Source: Engraulis encrasicolus (Eukaryota > Chordata > Actinopteri > Clupeiformes > Engraulidae). Taken from it: 64,000 bases of DNA. The stretch is taken from positions 8,578,864-8,642,863 of the forward strand of contig NC_085876.1 of assembly GCF_034702125.1 (NCBI RefSeq). Reading direction: 5' to 3'. The notes under the pieces were generated by a model. That model saw only the letters and a list, made by a program, of their open reading frames with translations, ran no database searches and was not told the DNA's origin. Shown in pieces: positions 44,937-58,440 of the stretch (position 1 is the first letter of the stretch; every line of letters starts with the position of its first letter). The position numbers and the translations under genes are program-made.

Positions 44937-45829
44937 GTTGAAAAAGTTGGTGTTTTATTGGACGTACCGTACTCCCCACTAATCAAACTGTTCAGATGAA
45001 TATGTTGATCCCATTGACCTCTATAATTGACAATGTTTCTGTTCCTTTGGATTGTCTTGTTTGTTTTAGGCTTTCGCACTGGAAGCCATGGATTAGGTTC
45101 CTGTTGTTATACATGCTCCTGCAAATGTTATCTTAAAACATGTCAGCCCACGCCTAATTTTACTGTTGGGACAACTCGCTAAATTGAAGGAATGTTTTGT
45201 TAATGTTGCCGACTTAAGTGTAAACCTCTAGGGCCAACACAGGAACCCTATCGTCCATCTTAGGGTCAAACACACACACACACCACACCACACCACACCA
45301 CACACACACTCCTGTAAAAAGGTTGTTGGTTACCGGCAGGGAACTACAGTATATGAAGTAATACAACTTCCAACATTCCAAAATCATAGAGTTCTATTAG
45401 ATAATTGATTATACAGTATGTGTACATGCCACTGAGCTGCGTGATGTTGCTTTTTCTCATGTTGTCAATAGATATTTAAAACATCTCATGACACTCAGAT
45501 CCAAATTCAACGTTCTTCTTCTTCTTTTTCTCCACAACTTCTTCCTCCCTGTCAACACGGACGGGAACCACAGCAGTTCTTCCCTCTGTCTCTGAACATC
45601 CTCTCCGGTCCTAACTCCTACAATGCAAGGCTGGGGCCCATTCTGAAAAGGAGTGGGCGATCTGATGGCCCGTGGGCTGGGGAACAATGAAGTGTGTTGT
45701 CTGGGAAGCAGTGGTGCTTGCCCTCCGGACAGAGACCCCCTCGCATACTTCACATACACATGCACACTGAGGCTTCAGTGAGTGTCCCCCTATAGGCCTA
45801 CAGTATCAAAATACAAATGGAGTATTTTG

Positions 45830-46221
45830 TAGAGATGGGATTTATGGCTCTTTTTCGGGATTCGGATCTTAGTGGCTCGTTCCTTTCAAAGAGCCGTTCA
45901 AAAAACTGGCTCTTTTGGCTCTTTTTTAAATTATTTATTCAGTGTTAAGAATGTAATATTTTGACTCCTCCTCAAGGTAATTTTGTCCAAACAACAACTG
46001 ATTATTCTCCTGCTTCTAAAGACCGTTTTTGCCTCTCTTTGAGGCAAACAATTGTGTTTTTTCCCAAATTTAATTACTCTGGTCGAGGTCACGTGCTTAA
46101 AATGAATGAAAAATGAACGAAATAACTTTCGAGTGGCTCCCCCAGCTGTGATCCGGTTCCCATCGTTCACTTCAGGGAGCCGTTCAAAAGAACCGGCTCG
46201 ATCATGAACGACACACCTCTA
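45830..46221. mobile_element. hAT-type MITE with perfect 8-base target duplication
   Basis: Ends TAGAGATGGGA and ACACACCTCTA. GTATTTTG flanks at 45822-45829 and 46222-46229. The interior shows mirrored phrases such as AGAGCCGTTCAAAA and GGAGCCGTTCAAAA. 392 bases, non-autonomous, upstream of the wipf3 coding start. Confidence 0.85.
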
Positions 46222-47078
46222 GTATTTTGGCTGTCTTGCCGCGTGTTTGCAATATTATTGTGTCAAAAGTGCAGCATTTTGTTGCCTAAAACTGTAGCAA
46301 TACTATTGTAAAATTGTAGTTTTATGACACAGTACAACAACATAAAAAAGATTCAGCATGGGCTCCAAGAAGACTTATGGGGGAAAAAACTTTTTATGGG
46401 AGGGGGTAGGAGGGCATGGTTCATAATTGGAGGAAAAGGCATGTGTGTTCTTAAAAGTAGCCTCACTGGGCATGAGCAAATCATGAACATAATTGTCAGT
46501 TGGAGGGAGTCCCAATTGAAAAAAAATAGCACACTTGTTCACAATGTTACAGAATTCAAGAATAACTGCACAAATATTCAAAACACACGTTTAGAAAGTT
46601 ACCTCTCATTTCACTGGACAAATGAAAGTTTTTTCATGATTCAACTGGACCGTATAAACATGTAGCCTAACTATTCTTCACTTGGGATACTATAACTTAA
46701 TGGCAGGGCTGGTAACTTGCAACTCGTATCTTTTTGTCGAAACAGTGTTGTTTTTGCCTTGTATTTTCACTCAGTAGCTGCTTTTCTTCTAGATTTGTCG
46801 GCCTCTTTCGCGCTCTCTGCCATAGGCTTGTTAGGCTATAGCGAAGTGGTCTTTATTAAACTATTCGAAGACGCCCTACCTCTACATTGTAGTGTACATT
46901 TACTAAACGGTAACTTCAAAGGAATTCTCCACAGCTCGAGCTCTCCATACGAGACCTTCCACTGTCAACCGCGAGGTAACAGACATAGCCCCCCTGTCTG
47001 GAACGGTTGGGCACCGCAAGAGTAATTAAAACCTCATGGTCTTTTCTGAAGACATAAAGGATGAATTGACATACTCAC

Positions 47079-47300
47079 CTTATTTTAGACTCTATTGTCG
47101 TTCCGTTATTCGATGAGGCAACAGGCACGCGACTTTTTTTCTTTACAGGAGCGCGCGGTAGATTACTGCGCACAGAATGCTTCGGACAGTTCACTCACTG
47201 GTGTCAACGCCAGAGTTATTAATAGCCAACGACGACGAGTCTCGTCTCCAAAACAGACTGCCCGGCCGTGTGACATTGGGACTGCGACTGCCACTACTAT
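47079..47300 (-). other. Candidate non-coding first exon of wipf3
   Basis: AAAATAAG|GTGAGTATG on the - strand is a near-perfect donor ending at 47079. The preceding bases (47100-47290) are richer in CpG than their surroundings. The next acceptor in wipf3 is at 44313. Promoter and start site are not visible. Inference only. Confidence 0.35.
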
Positions 47301-48500
47301 TTTATGGACATAGTCCTAGCCTACACATTGTTCTCTTTATAATAAATCTACAAGGTGATCTAATTTATGCACGGAAGCAGAACTACCATCACAAGCTGGA
47401 GTTCAGTTCCTCGGCCACCTGATGCACGGCCATATAAAATAGTTGATGGTGTTGCGCAGGGGCCGACACTGTTGCTGTGGACGACTGCGACTCCTGGGGC
47501 ATGAAACTCACCACTGCACACACTTGATATGCCAGAGAGGAGGGGATGGAAGTACATATTTTATAGGCCACGGCTCCATATTACTGTTGGGAATCAACCT
47601 TATTACTAGGTATAATAAAGGGAACATTCATCTGGTATCAATGTTCTACCACGGACGTATCTGCCAATTTGTATCCAGTAAAAGTAGGTTGCTTGCTTTA
47701 TATTTTTTCAGTCCCCAGCAATTTGTTGTCACAAACCTAATAATAATAACAAAAAATACAACAAAGGTGTTCAATCAGACAGGCCTGCAACATAACCTGG
47801 TTCTCACGCAGATGCACAGGGTTACTTTTGTTTACTTTCCAATGGGATACTCATCAAACATCAATATGATAGCCTATGTGAGTGATATCCTGGGTAAAAA
47901 GGTAAAAATGGTCAAAGTGCCAAGGCGAACCAAAAAAAACATTCAAAAATAAATTCATTTCTGATGATGAAACAACCTTTACATATGTCGACCATTTTGA
48001 CACATATAGGCCTATGCATATGTGTATAGAAGACTTCTATACACATCTATGGGCCTATGTACTGTATTTCCTGTAGAATCCGTTATGTCCATGTAAGTAG
48101 GCCTAGCTTCTACCCTGCTACATCACAAAGTATGTATTACAACTCTGATGAGACTCTGAACAATACAACACATGGACACTGAATAGGATGAAAGGAATCA
48201 ATAGTGAAGCACGCACAGATGAGGGGCGTGACTAGAAATCATAAAATGGGTGAGCCAAGAAAAAACCCAACCCAGCCCAACCCATTAGCCCCATTAGTCA
48301 CACAGGTATTTTTTTTTGATCACTGAACTTCCTACCAGGCCAATAAAGGCTTCTGACTGTTTTTTAACAGAGCCTGGGAGGCAGTGTGCCTGCCAGGCAT
48401 ACCATCCAAACAAGGGTTGGTGTTAAAGGTTAGGGTTAAGTTTAGGACCAGTGATAGATCAATTAGGGTTATTTAGTTCAATGTTTAAGATTAAGGATAA

Positions 48501-48662
48501 GGGCTCCTGCCGTGGTCTAACGGTAGGGCACTTTGTTACTACACCAACAACTCGATTCTGGCCAGGGAAATTTGCCAATCCTGCCCCATATCTCTCTCCC
48601 ACTCACTTCCTGTCACCATCTCCAACTGTCCAACCAAATAAAAACAAAAAAGCCCTAAAAAT
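48501..48662 (+). repeat. tRNA-derived SINE, second copy
   Basis: Matches 44791-44936 through CGTGGTCTAACGGTAGGGCA, TTTGCCAATCCTGCCCCAT and AAAAGCCCTAAAAA. Its box B is decayed (CTCGATTCTGG). Confidence 0.62.
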
Positions 48663-48850
48663 AGGCCTTTATTTAAAAAAGGATTTAGGATTAGTGACGG
48701 CTATCACTGCCTGGAGGGAGCCACCGCTGGAGGGGGGAAAAAGAGTGCTCTTCCTGTACATGCTACTAATGCAGCTGTTACATAATATCCACCCAGCCAG
48801 AGAAAGACAAAGATACACGCTGCAGGCATATGTCAAGCATCAAACCCTTC

Positions 48851-48856
48851 TTTATT
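48851..48856 (-). promoter_or_regulatory. Candidate prr15 poly(A) signal
   Basis: TTTATT on + gives AATAAA on - in the context GTGTAAATAAAGAAGG. It would make a 3' UTR of about 3.6 kb from the stop at 52478. No competing gene is seen between. Other signals are possible. Confidence 0.35.
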
Positions 48857-51800
48857 TACACATTGAAGGTTCACAAAACAATAATTACATTACAACCAAG
48901 GATGATAAAATCTTTTTCAAGCGTCCATGGAAGAGCTGTGACTGAACACAAATAAGTAGTAATTGTTTTTTTTTAGTGTGGGGAATATGGTTGGGTGGAG
49001 TGCTTTAGTATGCATTGTTGCATGCTGTCCATTCAATATGTCAACCTCCATTAACCTAATACAGCCCTGACAAAAAGAAAGCTCCTTAAAAAAAACCTTC
49101 CCATTTGTCCAATAATGTTGACAACTCAATTCATTGTTCCACATCTTTCTTTGTCGAGACAAAAAAGAAGACCGAAAAATGTGATGGGAATATGGAAGAG
49201 AAGAGTGAAAACTAGCAATAATGTCAAATCCTTGACCCAAAGGTGCATTTTATGCAGAGAACTGTGTTAAGGTCATGATGATGCCAAGTCGTGGTCCCAA
49301 TCACAGAGACACAAGAATGGGGTCTATTGGCTAAAGGTGCCCAATTCCAAAGTAAGATATTGTCTTGAAATTATGTTTTGATAGCCTCACAGTGAATAAA
49401 TCTTCTCTAACAGAGATGTTTGCTGATTGCTAGGAGACATAAACTGAGACAGCATTGTGAAGAACGTTTTTGAGATCTTGAGTTTCAAGTTATAATCAAC
49501 TGTATTCACTAAAGTGGATGGAGAAGTAGCACCCATTCTGCCAAAATCCAAGCAGAGCTCAAACTAACTTCTCAAGATACACTATTTTCAATTTCAATCA
49601 GTTACGTTGTCTACAGCACATCTCCAAAAACACTCTCAAGACAGGCAGGTGAGATCTAATTGCAACTTCTGCTTTCCTTATTAGGTGAAACCATTCCAGA
49701 CTTCTCAAAAACAGTTTGCTCAAATGACACTAAACTGCTAAAAGCTTATCTGGACCACTGCCACCAATAGAGACAACAACGGAGAGTCTGATACTGAGGG
49801 ACATTTGCTACTTCATTTTCCAGGAGTCTTTTACAAGATACATTACAATGTCTTCATACATTTCAGTAACATATAACACATTTACCAAGTGATTCATCTG
49901 CCATGCAGGGTTTGTATTAGCCTGTTATAAGTTGTTACAGTTCATTTTGTTAATTCGTGACATCTCCTTTGCTGTGTTAAACCCATTTCCATGCTCCAAA
50001 ATAAGCAAATAATGAAAGAAATCCTACAAAAGTCGGACAATGACTTGGCTCTAAGTGTGCATTTAAAACAGACATCAAAACCCCTAGCACCTGGCCTTCT
50101 GTTCTGTTTCTGGAATGAATCATTGGGTTTGCTCAAAGGGCTGCCACAAATTACACAAGACTTTTGCTTTCTGAGGCTGCATTCCCCCATGACATTATGC
50201 CTGAGCGACTTACAGTGGAAAGGGGGACTACCAGTTACCCCAGAGCACAGAGAAGATAGATGTCTGGCACTGATTTAGATACAGGGGCAATCCCTCTCCT
50301 GGAGTAATATGGGTATACAGTACATCACCTGTGTATGAATGAGAGCACAGGGGAGCACTGGGCTGAGATATTCACTCCTCTAATCACATTCTATAGACAC
50401 ACAGTGCATTGCTATTTCAACACTAAAAGGATACACAGGGCAACTTGTTGAACAATGTTTCTGGGCAATGATTCTATAAGATGTTTGGACTTTTTTTTAC
50501 AAGGATAGCTTGTCAAGAGGACTTGGATCAGCAGCAGACAACTTATTTTTTCACTATTCCATCAAAAAATGAGGAGCTAATCAAGATGTTGGCCGCCATT
50601 GCTCAAAAAGTTGCCCTGTGTATCATATATTGTAGATTAGAATCAACTAGCAGTTGTAGCCTTATTATGCACATTTATCGTCAGTGAAAATAATGTACTA
50701 CCACGGTACTACACTACTATGACACTACACAGACTACTCAGTAATTAATTATGTATAACAGCGGCATTGTCGTACAGTAAGAGTATAATTATGTGCACTG
50801 CGAAAATGTACTGTGTACTGGAACACAACCCATAAAACCAGCATGTCAAAAACTTAGATTTGATGTTTAAAAGCTCAACTGAGGAGTCTCATCAACTTCT
50901 GGTGGATGTTAGAAGCTAGTAAAGCTCTTCAGGTGCGCATTTTTGGATAGCAGTTAGCAACTTCGGTAGTTGCCAATGGGAAATTGCATTGCAACCAACA
51001 AAGTAGCTAACAGAGTTAGCAACTTCGCTTTCCAGAAATGCACCCCAGTTGAGGAAGAGTTGCTTACACACTAAGCTCTTTGGATAACATGAAGCAAAAT
51101 TGTGCTGTGCTCAGACAGTTGTCAGACAATCGTTTTCTATGAGTGAGCTGCAAATGTTAGAGAAAAAGTAAACGCCTGTCCACTGAAACTCCAACCAAAA
51201 GAGTTTACTAAAAAGGAGCAACGCTTCGACCTGCGAGGGTTTTCTTCAGGCCAGCTGTTCAGTGTGCAGACATTTACTTTTTCTATCATGATTGAGTTCT
51301 TGTCCTGCACCTGACCTCAGTAAGTAGGGATGTGCAACTTCAACTTTGTTAGAAACTCTGTAAGCTGCAAGTGTAAGCTTCTCAAAGTAAAAAACAGTAG
51401 ATCTGACTATTTACAAAGCAGATGAAAAAAATGTGAACTCGTGCCTATCATTAGTGGCAAATTGAGTATACAGCAGGAGATTACCCATGACCCAGCAGTC
51501 ACAGCCTTCAACTTCAACATTAACAATTAAAAAAACAAATGATCACATAATTCACATCCACTCATTTTCATCTCATTTACAAGTGAAATACTTATCATTT
51601 AAATATTATTAGTCCTTCTCTGAGAAGTGCATAAATAAAATTCTCTGGATGGATGGATGGATTCATTGGCTGGATGGAGTGATTGGATGAATAGTATAGT
51701 TCTCTGGACGAAAGGATGGATGCATGTTCCCCTGTCCTCCATTCCCCTGATGATCACAGTCTTGGGGGATGGACACAAGGAGAAAAGAACAGCAGGGAAC

Positions 51801-52168
51801 TCCACGTCAGTTGGTCAGAAGACCAGAGGTGCACTTCATCTGCACCTTAACCTACTGCAGGGACGGTAAGTCTCAAGACGTTGCCCACAGACCAAATCTG
51901 GTTTAGCCCTAAGATGACCCACACACAGCTTCACTCACAAGGCCCACAGAGCACTATAAAATGAGCTCCATTTAGAAGACTACTTCTACTTGCCACATTC
52001 CTTCATTTTATGTACAGTAGTAGCCTTCATGTGGTAGATACTATGTAGTAAGCATGTAGAACCTTCTGTGTAGTGGCTTTGACAAATGGTCACTGAAGGA
52101 CCATTCTTCATTGGATTATGTAGGGACAAGTGAGTGTAAGTGTTGGCCCTATGACTGTGGATTAGAAT
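48857..52168 (-). other. Presumed prr15 3' UTR or flank
   Basis: No coding exon seen on either strand; the longest open stretches are under 110 codons with ordinary non-coding composition. Contains a short (ATGG)n run near 51647. Confidence 0.35.
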
Positions 52169-52383
52169 CAGTGATGGGCAACCTGGATTCATTTGTTTAC
52201 AATCCACATATTCACATATGTGTCACACATTCCACATAACCTAGTTTTACCTGTAAAATTCAACCAGATGATTGCCCAGTTGGCAAGTTGCTTGGATGAT
52301 TGCTCCTGAATGACTCCCTGGTTGAATTAGTCAGGTATAACCAGGTCCTTTGGGACCTGCGGCCTCCAGGTTGCCCATCCCTG
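52169..52383. mobile_element. hAT-type MITE just downstream of prr15
   Basis: Ends CAGTGATGGGCAACCTGGA and CCAGGTTGCCCATCCCTG are inverted. ATTAGAAT flanks at 52161-52168 and 52384-52391. 215 bases, 95 bases past the prr15 stop, so probably in the 3' UTR. A related fragment is near 33170. Confidence 0.85.
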
Positions 52384-52477
52384 ATTAGAATGCACAGTCG
52401 TTGTGCAATAGCCCATCATTGGTCCAGACCAACTCTGCCGAGTGGAACCTCCTGCATCCTGCATCCTCCCTCGTCCC

Positions 52478-52885
52478 TCACGCTCCTGCGTCGTCTTTCG
52501 CCGAGGCCTTACCGCCGTGCAACTCCTGCTCGGCGCCGGGGGTCAGACTGACGCGCACCTTCTTCTTCTCCTTGAAGCGGCCCGAGCGCGACACGCGGAG
52601 GTTGCGCCGGTTGGTGGCCTCGTTGAAGGTCGGCTGCTCAAGGTCCTCCGCACTGTTGCTCCTCTTGTTGGCAGTCAGCTGTCTGTCTGGATCTGTGGAT
52701 GCTCCTGTGCTGTGGATGACATGGGCCTGAGAGTCCGCTGGCTTGGTGTCTGTGGAAGGGTGGGGGTGCGAGGCCTGGGCTTGCTGCTGCTGCTGCTGCT
52801 GGGCAAGCGCCTCTTTGGCAGACTCGCGGGCAGCCACCCTCCTCTTGCCCACAAATGACCTCCACCAAGGGGCCTTGTCGGCCAT
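52478..52885 (-). CDS. prr15: Proline-rich protein 15
   Basis: 135 aa in one exon, ATG at 52885 and TGA at 52478-52480. The N-terminus MADKAPWWRSF has the family's WW pair. The diagnostic C-terminal block RRNLRVSRSGRFKEKKKVR is at residues 93-111. Between them are a polyQ run (residues 29-35), a Ser/Thr/Asp-rich linker and S-x-S-A-E-D-L. PRR15 is a small, mostly disordered protein linked to trophoblast and intestinal epithelium in mammals; no enzymatic role is known. An acceptor (GTGTCCAG) begins this exon at 52968 beside a (CA)n tract, leaving an 83-base leader. Adjacent to wipf3 on the same strand as at human 7p14, which favours PRR15 over PRR15L. Confidence 0.9.
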   Translation of the reverse strand: MADKAPWWRSFVGKRRVAARESAKEALAQQQQQQQAQASHPHPSTDTKPADSQAHVIHSTGASTDPDRQLTANKRSNSAEDLEQPTFNEATNRRNLRVSRSGRFKEKKKVRVSLTPGAEQELHGGKASAKDDAGA

Positions 52886-52972
52886 CTTGGGTGAGGGTGA
52901 CGGGTGGAAGGAGGCTGAAGATCGTGATAGGGGTTGAGGGGTGAGGGGTGAGGGTGATGGGATGAAGTCTGG

Positions 52973-53003
<31 letters not shown>

Positions 53004-53263
53004 ATTTAACTTCTTTATTAAACGGTTCAATAAATTCCTACGTGTGCCACTGGCTGTATTGCAGTTTGGCAGTATCACTATACATTTTGCAAAGAAATAC
53101 ACATGCTTTCTACTTTCAAAACACTATGATTGTACGATAACTATCAACACCACTCCCATTAACAACATTAGGACCACCTCTAACATCCCTCCACCACCAT
53201 TGCATGTCATACTTGGTATCCTCAATATGAATGAAAGTTTATTCAAACCCAGATTAAGTAATT

Positions 53264-53377
<114 letters not shown>

Positions 53378-53519
53378 GTTGTAAGAATCATTTGCCTACC
53401 TGTAGCCAATACACAGTCATTTTACACAGTGCATTTTATACTTTTACACACAGGGACAGAGAGGGAGAGAAAGAGGGGGAGACACAGAAATAAAAGAACA
53501 AAACATCGAAAAACCTTAC

Positions 53520-53860
53520 CTGTTTATCCACGCAGAAAACAGGGCTAGGTCAGTGATGTACTTCCAGAACAAATCACGGCCCGGACTAGCTTAGGAACCT
53601 GAGGAACCTGACCGGCAGGCACAGGCACAATATTCTCTGATGCTGTAGCCTGGAAATTAACTCATGCCAATGACTCATAGGAATTAGAATTTGAATAAAC
53701 GACACTACTTCAAGATCAAAAACATCCTTTTCTCTCCAAAGTGCCCGTTCACAACTTTATAAAGCCGCACGGTTTTCGCATTTAACCGGACCACTTCGAC
53801 CGGGATTCCGCCTCCGAAACCAGCACGAGAACACCTGTCCTTCTTTCTTATTTGTCGAGG
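53520..53860 (-). other. Likely non-coding first exon and promoter region of prr15
   Basis: AAACAG|GTAAGG on the - strand is a consensus donor ending at 53520, and the next acceptor is at 52968. Bases 53760-53830 are CpG-bearing, as expected near a start site. The upper limit is a guess. Confidence 0.5.
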
Positions 53861-54666
53861 AGCCAAAGAATCGGTCACGTGGTGCGCAGGTCTGCATTCA
53901 GGTATTCTAACAAGGGATTGGGTAGGGCTAGTTGCCTAGGAACCACCTTGTGAATCTCTGGTCTTTAGTGAAACCTCAGTGGTGCTAGAAACCGGAATAA
54001 AACAAGAAGACACACTGAGGCCAAACTTGCAGAATGAGCACACCCACCCATCGAATGCATGCTGCACCTCGGCCTTTTGCGCGCTTGCCTAACAAGTAGC
54101 CTGTAATCCGCACCTTGTCATTCTAATTATTGTCTAAGTGTCCATAAAGTTAACATCAGATTCAAGTCTGTTTAGGGGGCTTTCTTTATCGTTGCCAAGA
54201 AGCGTGTAGAGCTCTATCCAGGGGCTTTGTTACACGCGCGCTCTGCATCTGATTGTGCGCGCACGGGGTGCACCGACACAGCAGTAAACACACCAAAAAG
54301 GAAAGTGCGTAGGTCTGTATGAAAAAGTGATCAAATGGTCAATAATGGGTGAAGTCTTCTTTACTTACGCCAAAACAAAAAGTATAAAGTAGGCTATGGT
54401 TATTTACAGCCTACTTCTAGTTGTGTATTCATGCAAGAATTACAACAACAACACATGCCTAATACTAACCCCACCTCCACCACTACTAGACTACTACTAT
54501 TACTGCTTGCTAGGCCTACTTCTACTAATGATAATCATCATCACACCATCATCATCACAACAGCTGCAATAATGATGATGAATATGATTATGATGATGAT
54601 GATGATACTGCTGCTGATAGAAATTATGGTGATAATTGATTAATTGCATGTGTAGTGCACCACTAA

Positions 54667-54873
54667 GGCCCAATCTCAATTTACCCCTTGGCCCTACCCC
54701 TTACCCCTCTCTTCCGTTTTGTGTAGGGGTAGGGGTATCCCAATAGTCGTTAGGGCAGAGGGGTAGGGGTAAGGGGGAGGGCTTTGTAGCCCTAAAAAAA
54801 GAGGGGTTCGGACAGGCAGACTCCGTTTCAGGGGTAAGGGGTAGGGGTAGGAAAATACAAATGGGATTGGTCC
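54667..54873. mobile_element. Short MITE with TAA target duplication
   Basis: GGCCCAATCTCAATTT on the left pairs with AATGGGATTGGTCC on the right, followed inward by mirrored runs of CCCCTACCCCTTACCCC type. TAA flanks both ends (54664-54666, 54874-54876). The 3-base site suits PIF/Harbinger-like elements. 207 bases, no coding frame. Confidence 0.68.
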
Positions 54874-55124
54874 TAAGTACCTCTCCTGTGATAGTCTGTG
54901 GAAGGCTTTGCCTGTATATGGTTTAAAAATCCACAACTGTCCCTGATGATCCAGCTGACACCTCTGATATTTTGAGTTTGTTGACCGGAAAAAACTGTCA
55001 CTCTATATTCTCAAATTATTTTGCTATAATGTTTTTGCTGTCACTTGTACATTTATAGCACAATGCAGTTGCATCATATTATTAGTTGGTAGGTCTCTTT
55101 GTCACAATGACAGATATACACGTG

Positions 55125-55245
<121 letters not shown>

Positions 55246-55372
55246 TTCACACACTATTCATTCTACGTTGTGTTTCGGTAAGAATCAGATTTTGGAATGT
55301 GCGGGTGAGAGACTTCTCTGTACCTACCTTTCCACATACCTCAGGAACTCCCTCAGCCAACCTTGACTGAAA

Positions 55373-55440
<68 letters not shown>
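55373..55440. repeat. (CA)n microsatellite
   Basis: About 68 bases of CA. Confidence 0.97.
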
Positions 55441-55442
<2 letters not shown>

Positions 55443-55697
55443 GAGTTCATGAAATCGAACATCCTCTGTCATACCACACACTCTCAATCTCTGGGGCGAA
55501 TTTCATCACTGGGGATGGAATGTGAGACTGGGGATTTCTCTTGGGGGTGTATCTGTTTGAGTTGAAAAAGAAAAAAAGGAGGACACCGCACTCACGTATG
55601 TGTACACACAACTTAGAGGAAAAGCCTTTCCTAAGAATGATTAACTCTGCAAGCATATGCGTGCTCAGCTCTAAACCAGAGGTGAACGTTCTCAGCT

Positions 55698-55830
55698 GTA
55701 GCAGCAGCAGCAGCAGCAGCAGCAGAAGTAATAGCAGTGGTAGTTCTGAAGTAGTAGTAGACATATAGCAGTGGTAGTAAGCAGCATAGTAGCAGCAGCA
55801 TAAACAGTAGTAGTAAGTAGTAGGCCTAGG
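55698..55830. repeat. (CAG)n/(GTA)n trinucleotide tract
   Basis: A short CAG run degenerating into AGCAGTAGTAGT-type sequence. No long coding frame supports it as polyQ. Confidence 0.8.
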
Positions 55831-57551
55831 CCTTATCTTTGAGTTCTATGCAGTGATGAAACGATTACTAAGTGCTGTGATGTGTTGCTTTTAGACTGGT
55901 GAGTGTAATGAAGATAATCCCATGCCTGGGTGTGTCTGGTTGAAGAAGAGCCGTGATTATTATAATTGTCTGGCTTTTGTGAATGGGCTGTAACAAATAT
56001 GTTGCATGGCCAGTTATTCTCTGAGGACACACCGCCACTTAAACAAACAACCCAAACCTATTTAGTAGGGTTGGAAAGGGGGGTCCACGCGCACCCCCCG
56101 GCTTTTTTTACGCCACCTGATTTTTTTGTATCTTTAGAGTGTCTACTTCCAGAATCTGCCAGGTGCCAAGCTGAAATAATGTCCCTTGGCCTTCCTTTTT
56201 AACAATTTAATGCACCTGACAGGAACCCAACAGATTGAAGCAATGACAGAGAATAGGTCATAACTTTTGAAGTAAACTACATACAGAGACAAATTAACAC
56301 ATTTTCCCATACAATATTGACCTGAGGAATGAATTTAAGTTGTTGTTTTTGACTTTTGACAACATTTAAACAGCATATTTGCTCAGAAACAGCAATAAAA
56401 TGACCCAAAATGCGTAGACACTCAACTATCTTTTCATTCTTTTGAGATTTGTTGTCTCTTTTTCACCACCTGCTCTTCCTTTATCATTTGCAGTGTAAAT
56501 GTGAGTATTATATCGCGTATTAAGCTGAAATTATGACCCCCAGTCTCCATTTTTGACCCTTTAATGCGCCTGACTGAAACCCGACAGACTGAAACAATGA
56601 TACAAAATGGGTCATAACCTTTAAGTAAACTACATACAGAGACAAATTAACACATTTCCCCATATAATATTGACCTGAGGAATGCTATTAAGTAGTTGTC
56701 TTTGACATTTCACAACATTTGAACAGCATTTTTGGTCATAATCGGCAATAAAATGGCCTAAAATATGTACACACTCAAGTATCTTTTCATTTTTTTGAAT
56801 TTTATTGTCTTTTGTCCACCACCGGCTCCTCCTTTATCATTTGCAGTGTACATGTGACTATTATATTGGGTTTAGGCTGAAATAAGGACCCACAGTCTCC
56901 ATTTTTAACCCTTTAATGCGCCTGACTGGAACAGATTGAAACAATGATACAGAATGAGTCATAACTTTTGAATTAAATATACAGAGAAAAATTAACACAT
57001 TTTGATATACAATACTAAGCTGAAGAATGAAATTAAGTTGTTGATTTGACATTTGACAACATTTAAACTTATAATACTTTATAAAAAGACGTAGTGTGGG
57101 TTGACTTTTGAAGTAAGCCACAAAGAGAAGAAAAGCTAACCCATTTTCCATACAATACTGAACCAAGAAATGCAATGAAGCACTTGTGAAGGACTGTCAT
57201 CAACATTTAAACCGTGTTCCTGGACAAAAATAGCATTAAAATACCCAAAATGTGTAGAAAATAAACCTTTTTTTCCATTCTTTCAAGTTTTATTGGGTGA
57301 AGCTCATTTAAAGTATACATTTGATTATGTTATTGAGTTTCAGATTGAAACAGTATCTCATTTTCAAAATATATCTTCCACTTAATAACCAACTAGCACC
57401 ATCATCATTCAGAGGTTCAAGAAATAAAGGAGGCTTCTTTAAGACTTATTAGCAAAACCTTCAAAAAATGTGAGGTAAACGCACATCCCAAAAAGCAATT
57501 GCCGTGGGTGCAGGACATAAAAGAACACACAAGAAAAAAGGAAAGACTATC

Positions 57552-57661
57552 CGCACACCACAGAAGCTCCCTTGTCATCATTTAACGTGTGAAAAGCTCA
57601 CACAACGTCTCAACCTGTCTTCGTCAGGTGTCTCACGACAAGGGAGCATCTGTGGTGTGCG
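57552..57661. repeat. Small inverted repeat in the foldback centre
   Basis: CGCACACCACAGAAGCTCCC and GGGAGCATCTGTGGTGTGCG are complementary with one or two mismatches, enclosing about 65 bases. Confidence 0.75.
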
Positions 57662-58122
57662 TATATTCTTTCCTTTTTCTTATTGCAAAACCTCCACATG
57701 TAATTTGTAACATGAAGATGTGTCTTTCACCTTTTTCTGCAGACATAGACTGTTTGGCTTGTTATGCCAAATGTACAGGACAGAGAAACATGCCAGTGTA
57801 AAACACACTCATGGCTGACAAACTTTACAAATCTGGTCACTTGGATCAAGATAGTGCATTATTCAGGTAGTCATGCACCTACAAAACACTAGTGTGGATG
57901 GGTTGCTTGCTGCTGTGATCCTCCAAAATAGAATGACAGTTTAATTTCTATAGATTTTAGGGCTTTTTTAAAAGGCAGTATTTGTCCAGAAGCGCATTTA
58001 AAAGTTGATAAGAGGCTAAACATTGTTCATTGCATTCCTTGGGTCAGTATTGTATGGGAAAATGGGTTACCTTTTCTCTGTACTGTGGTTTACTTCAAAA
58101 GTTAACCTCCATTGAAAGAAAT

Positions 58123-58440
58123 AAAGTGAAAGCCCATTGGGAAACTCCAACTCCCATTGTCATTGTGACACAGCACTCCACAGCACACAAGTGAACACTG
58201 CACACAATGAAATTGCATGTATGCCTCACCCGTGCAAAGGGGCAGCCCTCAGTGGCGCCCCTGGGGAGCAGTGCGGCGGGACGGGTCCATGCTCAGGGTA
58301 CCTCAGTCATGGAGGAGGATGGGGGAGAGCACTGGTTGATTACCCCCACCAACCTGGCGGGTCGGGAGTCGAACCGGCAACCTTTGGGATACAAGTCTGA
58401 CGCTCTAACTGCTTACCCATGACTGCCCAAATTACCCATG
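58123..58440 (-). repeat. tRNA-derived SINE nested in the foldback element
   Basis: Reverse orientation copy of 61886-62196: GTGAAAGCCCATTGGGAAAC at the left, GGAGTCGAACCGGCAACC (box B complement) and CTTACCCATGACTGCCC at the right. The repeated phrase ATTACCCATGACTGCCCAA may be part of its end. Confidence 0.75.

Noticed and set aside
47443..47952. 169-codon ORF on + near 47.5 kb
   Set aside because: No family resemblance, no splice partners, and composition like the surrounding AT-rich DNA. Likely chance.
57504..57801. Transposase remnant in the foldback element
   Set aside because: The open stretches are about 70 codons and partly translate a small inverted repeat; no D-D-E-like motif can be placed.
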